A model generated the notes under the pieces. The model did no database searches, had not been told where the DNA came from, and saw only the letters and a list, made by a program, of their open reading frames with translations. Source: Azolla pinnata (lineage: Eukaryota > Streptophyta > Polypodiopsida > Salviniales > Salviniaceae). Taken from it: 22,003 nucleotides of DNA. This document shows, in pieces, positions 21,553 to 22,003 of the stretch; the stretch's first letter is position 1, and each line of letters starts with the position of its first letter. Location: the NCBI GenBank assembly GCA_037176905.1, contig JBBBWG010010179.1:1-22003 (forward strand). The letters run 5' to 3'. The position numbers and the translations under genes are program-made.

Positions 21553-22003
21553 TTTTGCAGGATTTGAGGAGGGGTTTTATTTTTGTTTTTTTCGTGGGAG
21601 TCTGAGCGATTGAAAGTGTATTTTGTCTGATTTTCACACACTCCCTGTTTCCATGTAACTCCATTTTATGATAGATAGATATATTTCTGCATGTTTCTGT
21701 TCTATCATTGTCTTATTAGCTTTTTGTGTGTTAGGCCAATATCGTTTGCACTCTTGAAACTTCTGGATTTGTCATGTTTTGGCATGTCATTGGTGGATGC
21801 ATCATGATTCCGTTTTCATGCTTGATGTTATTATCACCATGTCAGTATGTGATCTTGAGCTCGGTTCCCTTTTCACCCCAAGAAAATACTTGTTATCTAC
21901 TAGTCAAGAAATTTTGACAATCATGGTGTCAAAACCACAAGCTTGCTTCTTCCCGTGTTTAGCTATAAGTAAAAGCAAGCTTTTGTTTGATAAGATTGTC
22001 GAA
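21553..22003 (+). other. 3' UTR and downstream flank of the MATH gene
   Basis: T-rich sequence follows the TGA at 21550-21552. No canonical AATAAA was seen close to the stop, which is common in plants. A GATAGATAGATATA stretch lies at about 21670. No second gene is evident before the window ends. Confidence 0.6.

Overview
This window looks like nuclear DNA from a flowering plant. It holds two long, intron-rich genes with plant-type splice sites and T-rich introns, whose products match the plant sirtuin SRT1 and the plant TRAF/MATH family MUSE13/MUSE14 (TRAF1a/TRAF1b). It also holds Arabidopsis-type telomeric heptamers (TTTAGGG). The moderate GC content and the many differences from the Arabidopsis proteins argue against a grass or a close Arabidopsis relative, but I cannot name the species. 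All exon models were built by hand from splice consensus, codon phase across junctions and remembered family motifs; there is no transcript evidence.

Layout, left to right. Positions 1-2400 hold microsatellites, small repeats and one coding-looking stretch on the minus strand (535-708) that may be the last exon of an unidentified gene. Positions 2401-9712 on the minus strand hold a complete SRT1-type (SIRT6/7-class) NAD-dependent deacylase gene. Its 14 core exons give about 475 residues, close to the usual plant length. Three extra symmetric exons (3083-3495) would lengthen it to about 543. Positions 9713-11650 are a divergent intergenic region. It carries a degenerate minisatellite with three palindromic ACGTG boxes, a 315-bp interstitial telomeric array embedded in that minisatellite, a second short telomeric run in the opposite orientation, and a dense cluster of GATTAA-like motifs. 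Positions 11651-21552 on the plus strand hold a complete 12-exon MATH-domain gene encoding about 1364 residues. The rest, to 22003, is 3' flank.

The two main genes are head to head, with 1938 bp between their start codons, and may share regulatory DNA. SRT1 is expected to act on chromatin in the nucleus. The MATH protein is expected to act as an adaptor in SCF-dependent turnover of immune receptors and in autophagy. Nothing in the sequence ties the two functions together beyond adjacency.

I found no operon, phage, CRISPR array, tRNA, rRNA or intact transposon. The most unusual features are the telomeric array sitting inside the promoter minisatellite, the apparently duplicated cassette exons of SRT1, and a tandem peptide repeat in the MATH protein tail. 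I did not find a wholly new biological system.
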